Source: Lepas anatifera (lineage: Eukaryota; Arthropoda; Thecostraca; Lepadidae). From it: a stretch of 64,000 bases of DNA. Under the pieces are notes generated by a model. It searched no databases. It saw only the letters and a program-made list of their open reading frames with translations, and had not been told where the DNA came from. Numbering within the stretch: position 1 is the first letter of the stretch; every line of letters starts with the position of its first letter. Location: the NCBI GenBank assembly GCA_034440635.1, contig JAOTON010001615.1, forward strand, positions 72,501-136,500, given 5' to 3'. Below, piece by piece: positions 62,201-64,000 of the stretch. Made by a program: the position numbers and the translations under genes.

Positions 62201-62455
62201 GTAGAAACCGACTATTTACAGACCTCCTCGCCAGTGTTTCTCGCATCGATGTTCATGTGTCTGACTTCTTACCGGTGGGACGGGAGGTCTCTTATTTTTA
62301 TTGTCTTCGTCTTCCTGATCGGCTCGATGCTTGGCCGCCTCGCGAAGCGCTTCTGTTGTATCAGTGGAAACAACTTCGTCCAGCTCATCGAACACGCCAG
62401 TTGATGCGGCGTGCACAGTACTAGTTCCATGTTTTACCTGCTCTTGCGCGTTCAT
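45442..62455 (-). CDS. Ten-exon gene of unrecognised family, about 486 residues
   Basis: Exons in transcript order: 62455-62273, 60080-60023, 59374-59202, 56282-56145, 55152-55125, 55079-54891, 53409-53237, 52144-51988, 46677-46450 and 45575-45442. Lengths sum to 1461 nt and every junction keeps phase. Most sites are good (GTAAGA, GTGAGT, GTATGT, GTGAGA). The donors of exons 2 (GTATCC) and 3 (GTCGGT) are weak, so those two are less sure. The ATG has a TTTACCATGA context and is the first in frame. Residues 22-55 are acidic. Residues 82-184 are the most domain-like part (PALRFKMMVSVGDIHKW, then RTMHEKDRTNKILTRTAVDE, then LHEIIRALMVIDVVPLSFNK). The last 200 residues are Pro/Ser/Glu-rich and look disordered. 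I see no signal peptide or membrane segment. I do not recognise the family and assign no function. Confidence 0.75.
46770..46855. repeat. 27-bp tandem repeat, about three copies
   Basis: TCTGGCGTCAACGCGCAGTG repeats with GAGAGGG between copies, just upstream of exon 8 of the minus-strand gene, inside its seventh intron from the start of the coding region. No function is evident. Confidence 0.85.
47775..48140 (-). pseudogene. GIY-YIG endonuclease fragment of a Penelope-like element
   Basis: Read on the minus strand, GPVYKMECNDCPKTYI is the start of a Penelope-type GIY-YIG nuclease, where CxxC and Y-I-G are expected. The glycine codon is a TGA stop here. Then come a helical EVRQDEHRKSRQ stretch, IKWDATTTLTFDSRQKQR and EAIYIQTTTEPKMDRNIG, matching the C-terminal end of that family. 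The domain is one base change from being open. The reverse-transcriptase part is absent. Confidence 0.7.
48222..48494 (+). pseudogene. Inverted second copy of the Penelope C-terminus fused to a GC-rich frame
   Basis: YIKWDATTTLTFDSGQKQRE repeats the Penelope phrase on the opposite strand. It then runs into a lysine/leucine-rich, GC-rich stretch (ITLIKRFNGFVKDEKQ, then LYLLRVVELHRRVLPKRTK) with no counterpart in the first copy. The second part may be captured sequence or a diverged piece of the element. I do not recognise it. Confidence 0.4.
48497..48610 (-). pseudogene. Possible LINE ORF2 C-terminus fragment
   Basis: On the minus strand the frame reads SPSSIRETESIDTLKSKIKG. This resembles the extreme C-terminal consensus of CR1/L2-like LINE proteins (a LP..IR...SL..FK..LK pattern). 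Only about 35 residues are present, so the call is tentative. Confidence 0.35.
48802..49525 (+). mobile_element. 5'-truncated LINE insertion with 13-bp target duplication
   Basis: The insertion is flanked by GCTGGGGCAAAAG at 48789-48801 and 49526-49538. It ends in an ACACAC run, contains only the 3' part of ORF2 and is truncated at its 5' end, as expected for target-primed reverse transcription. It lies in an intron of the minus-strand gene. Confidence 0.85.
48830..49365 (+). pseudogene. LINE ORF2 C-terminus: RNase H end and Cys-rich motif
   Basis: The frame starts within the closing RNase H motif (HVGVPGNERADLAARSAS) found in I-like and related LINE clades. A linker follows, then LTRLRIGHTFATRGHHF and a CSHCQNRLTVQHVLAGTGC zinc-knuckle-like motif typical of the C-terminus. 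It is open to the stop at 49363-49365. Nothing upstream of the RNase H end survives, so it is non-functional. Confidence 0.8.
49539..50167. other. Intronic sequence, no feature recognised
   Basis: This is part of the long seventh intron of the minus-strand gene. A short CACCACACACCACACACCAT run lies at about 49926-49945, and a GGGTGTTTCAGAAATAATTA phrase at 50142 may be a transposon end. No gene is supported. Confidence 0.45.
50168..51016 (-). mobile_element. Family B TTAA element, complete, 849 bp
   Basis: The element runs from TTAA-CACGCGCATTGACGGGGG to CCCCCGTCAATGCGCGTG-TTAA. The left end has the terminal motif twice around GAGCCACCTTCGC, and the right end has it once. The palindrome GGCGGGTACCCGCC lies inside the left end and a one-mismatch version inside the right. 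A second hairpin (GGCGGCGCTACGCGCCGCC) follows near 50930-50950. About 16 AGGTCA/TGACCT hexamers fill the interior. It is oriented opposite to the family A copies and is non-coding. Confidence 0.9.
51017..51987. other. Intronic sequence, no feature recognised
   Basis: This is AT-rich intronic sequence of the minus-strand gene between the family B element and exon 7. No motif, repeat or RNA gene is seen. Confidence 0.45.
52397..52860. mobile_element. Family E TTAA element, copy 3
   Basis: The element is 464 bp from TTAAAGGGAATGTGGCAGG to GGTGCCACCTTCCCTTTAA and is colinear with 32048-32506. It is non-coding and lies in the sixth intron of the minus-strand gene. The inverted ends include the TTAA. 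Confidence 0.85.
53121..53215. repeat. (CT)n microsatellite
   Basis: A CT-rich run with CCTCTC interruptions lies about 20 bp downstream, in transcript direction, of the exon 6 donor of the minus-strand gene. On the transcript it reads as GA repeats. Confidence 0.95.
53445..54442 (-). mobile_element. Family D TTAA element, complete, 998 bp
   Basis: The element runs from TTAA-CACCCGCCCCAGTGGG to CCCACCGGGGCGAGGG-TTAA. The left end repeats the terminal motif around GAACCACCTTCGCC. The palindrome GGTTGTTTGAACAACC (extended by G/C runs to a 12-bp stem) lies inside the left end. An imperfect relative (GGTGTTCCAACAGCC) lies inside the right. About ten AGGTCA/TGACCT hexamers are present. It inserted 36 bp upstream of the exon 6 acceptor of the minus-strand gene. 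Confidence 0.88.
55410..55885 (+). repeat. GCGCCC-type repeat (family F) joined to a satellite-element end
   Basis: At 55410-55670 the family F phrases (AACCTATCAGGTGGGCGCAA, CCCCCTGGATCCGC) appear in direct orientation. From about 55680 to 55885 there is a short GAGACC-type satellite piece ending in GGCTACGCCACTGG, the boundary phrase of the large satellite blocks. The satellite family is therefore dispersed as an element, not confined to one locus. Confidence 0.65.
56741..57665 (+). mobile_element. Family A TTAA element, copy 4 (diverged)
   Basis: The copy is 925 bp. Its left end is TTAA-TCCTCGCCCCACCGGGG. Its right end is the doubled terminal motif followed by TTAG in place of TTAA. Both palindromes are eroded (CCATCAATGCCCC; TCATCGATGGCCCC), and several AGGTCA hexamers have decayed. 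It is the oldest-looking A copy here, in the third intron of the minus-strand gene. Confidence 0.85.
57778..57905. repeat. 33-bp tandem repeat, four copies
   Basis: The unit TGCTACGCGATTCCACCGCC (plus AGTGGAACCCGAG) repeats at 57781, 57814, 57847 and 57881. The first three are exactly 33 bp apart and the fourth is shifted by one base. It lies between two family A elements in an intron. Its open frame is a repeat translation. Confidence 0.9.
58054..59083 (+). mobile_element. Family A TTAA element, copy 5
   Basis: The copy is 1030 bp with TTAA at both ends, GGCCATCGATGGCC inside both ends and a doubled right terminal motif. It is rich in AGGTCA/TGACCT, including the inverted pair in GGTCACGAGGTGACCTC. 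It ends about 120 bp from exon 3 of the minus-strand gene. Confidence 0.9.
59524..59930 (+). mobile_element. Family B-like TTAA element, partial
   Basis: The element starts TTAACACGCGCATTGAC with an eroded palindrome (GGCGGGTATCCACCC). It follows the B layout (AAAAAACGGCGACTAGCC, then AGGTCA-containing sequence at 59640-59720). The far end is not recognisable, so the right boundary is approximate. It lies in the second intron of the minus-strand gene. Confidence 0.65.
60053..60640 (-). repeat. 59-bp tandem array duplicating a splice acceptor, about ten units
   Basis: On the transcript strand each unit reads AGGGTAAATGACC, TTGATTGCT, GGCGTTTCAG and then ATGGGCGTGATGGCGCTGCA plus TCTGCTG. The last unit (lowest coordinates) runs into exon 2 of the minus-strand gene. 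Earlier units each repeat the acceptor and the first ~27 exon bases. The unit length is constant at 59 bp with few substitutions, so expansion is recent. Units nearest 60600 are more diverged. Confidence 0.95.
60865..61620 (+). mobile_element. Family D-like TTAA element, partial, opposite orientation
   Basis: The element starts TTAACCCTCGCCCCGGTGGA and matches the reverse complement of the right end of 53445-54442 in layout (GGTGTTTGACCACTCC palindrome, CGCCGCGAAGC, TCGGCACACCTTATCC, then GGTCA repeats). The 3' terminus is not found, so the end given is approximate. It lies in the first intron of the minus-strand gene. Confidence 0.65.
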
Positions 62456-64000
62456 GGTAAACGAATCCGCTAGAAGATAATTTACATAACGCTCGAACGC
62501 ATATTGCAAATACAATTCATTAAAATGTTTCGGCTATGTTCGAGAGAACAAATGTCAATTTTATCGAAGTAAATCTGGCTAAATGCAGCCTCAGATCTGC
62601 CATGAAACCGTTATATGGTACGCTTCCTTGTCTTATTGCTGGAGTTCTGGCTAATGTCATCTGGCGTTTTACCTCACCGTTCGACGCCTTTCACTTTTTC
62701 TCCTCTGCATTGCACATTTTCTCCCACGGTAATTACGAGTGCTTGCACGGCCAGTAACAACTACGCCCACAAACTCAAGAGAGTGCGTTCGGAAAATGTT
62801 TTACCGCTATCCAATATTCGGTCTGAAGTAGCGTATAAAACATATTCTGCCAGCGTTTATCTTTTTTATCAACGACGGTACTGCTAATGTTCAACCAAAA
62901 GGTACTGACATACCACGGAGAGCTCCGGTCTCGGCCAACATTAGCGCTCCTGAATGATAGCCATTAAAAATGACATTAAAAAGAGTAAGCAAAAGTTAAA
63001 ATCATTGACGCTTACTGTAACAGGAGCCGCCAACCTGCATAAATAGTAATACTACCCAAGGCATTATAACTTAACAGGTAAAATCACCCGGGCGATGTTT
63101 TTGGCTCATTCGGTGAACACGTTTGTGACGTCACTGGTTGGTTTTCGGCCGTGGCCGTTCCTGACTTGGGATCGCTGTCATTTGATAACACAAGAGTAAG
63201 TTGTTTTAAAGTGACTGATAAAAAAACACAAATGTGAGTGATTAGTAGGTATCGTGCAGAATTATTTTGACACGAGCCGAATCAGGTGCAAAATAAATGG
63301 CCTGGCAAACCCCGAGATCAACGAATGAAGTGGTGAAGTGGTGGAAGTGGTGAAGTGGTGGATACAAGGAACGGATTTAGGGTTTCTTTAAGGGTGGGCA
63401 ATCCCGCGGGGTGCCGAACCTGGGGGTGGGGCGCCGAACCTGCGGGGTGCCAAAGGGCGCTAAGCTGTCAAAAGATGCATTTTCTATCCCAAAGGGAATG
63501 TTTTAGCTTCCTGAAGCGCCTATTTCTATCTAAGGGGCGCCTATGCTGTCCAGAGCACCTATGTTACCCAGGTTTGCCGTTGCTGTTCAGGGGCGCCTTT
63601 GCTAGCCAAGAGCGCACATCCCACCCATATCGGGTGCGCACCCGATATGAGTGGGATGCTATTTTGAGCGAAGGGGGGAGATCCGGGCCCCTGGGCCTCC
63701 TTAGATCCGTCACTGCTCAAGCTCCCACCCTGAATCTAGCACCCGGAATTTCTAAGTAAGAAGCTATTCGTGGATCAGGTGAGGTAGGCAGAGGCTCCCA
63801 TATCCCCTCATGAAAGGATGGATCTGCCGCTGCCTTGGCGATTGTTTCTGATACTGTGAAGAGTGGCATACACGAAAAAAACTCGCTTATAATTTCGAAC
63901 ATTAGTACAAGCTACAAACATAACATTGCAGTAGCCAGCCAGGTAACCCCCAGGGCCCGTACCAGCTCTCAGCATCCGTCCATTGTATCCAACACTGCAC
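62456..64000. other. Upstream region of the minus-strand gene
   Basis: This lies 5' of the start codon of the minus-strand gene. A perfect TGACGTCA (cAMP-response-type palindrome) is at 63126-63133, about 670 bp upstream of the ATG, with no proof of use. A GGGGCGCC-rich low-complexity stretch (63370-63720) contains the hairpin CATCCCACCCATATCGGGTG / CACCCGATATGAGTGGGATG at 63627-63660. No further gene is recognised. Confidence 0.5.

Overview
The window is nuclear DNA of an invertebrate animal. The evidence is two multi-exon protein genes with GT-AG introns, Ty3/Gypsy, non-LTR and Penelope-like retroelements, large satellite blocks and many short TTAA-bounded DNA elements. The GDP-L-fucose synthase is of animal type and the transposon mix would suit an arthropod or another marine invertebrate, but I cannot name the species.

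Layout. Positions 1-9.0 kb are repeat-rich, with TTAA-bounded elements and a 4.56-kb Ty3/Gypsy retrotransposon (3766-8325) inserted into one of them. Positions 9.1-26 kb form a very large inverted-repeat structure. Its arms hold unique sequence, a ~65-bp minisatellite and kilobases of a ~28-bp GC-rich satellite built on GGTCTC. The satellite changes orientation several times. Positions 26-35.2 kb hold repeat debris, a LINE reverse-transcriptase fragment, two adjacent copies of a short TTAA element and an internally deleted second Gypsy element. GDP-L-fucose synthase occupies 35.7-40.9 kb on the plus strand, with seven coding exons and an intact 319-residue frame. No gene is recognised at 40.9-45.4 kb. 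A second gene on the minus strand (62455 to 45442) can be built as ten coding exons with consistent splice phases. It encodes about 486 residues of a family I do not recognise, and its introns are loaded with transposons.

The most unusual content is a superfamily of ~0.85-1.03-kb TTAA-bounded elements, called A, B and D here. All share one architecture. One end has a single terminal repeat and the other a doubled terminal repeat separated by a conserved CCACCTTCGC spacer. Each end carries a palindrome whose sequence is family-specific but matched between the two ends. The interior is packed with AGGTCA/TGACCT hexamers, the nuclear-receptor half-site. I count about 20 exact hexamers in one 1035-bp copy. 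No transposase gene is visible, so these are probably non-autonomous elements of a piggyBac-like (TTAA-target) system. A second notable feature is a 59-bp tandem array (60053-60640). Each unit copies a splice acceptor and the first bases of an exon of the minus-strand gene.
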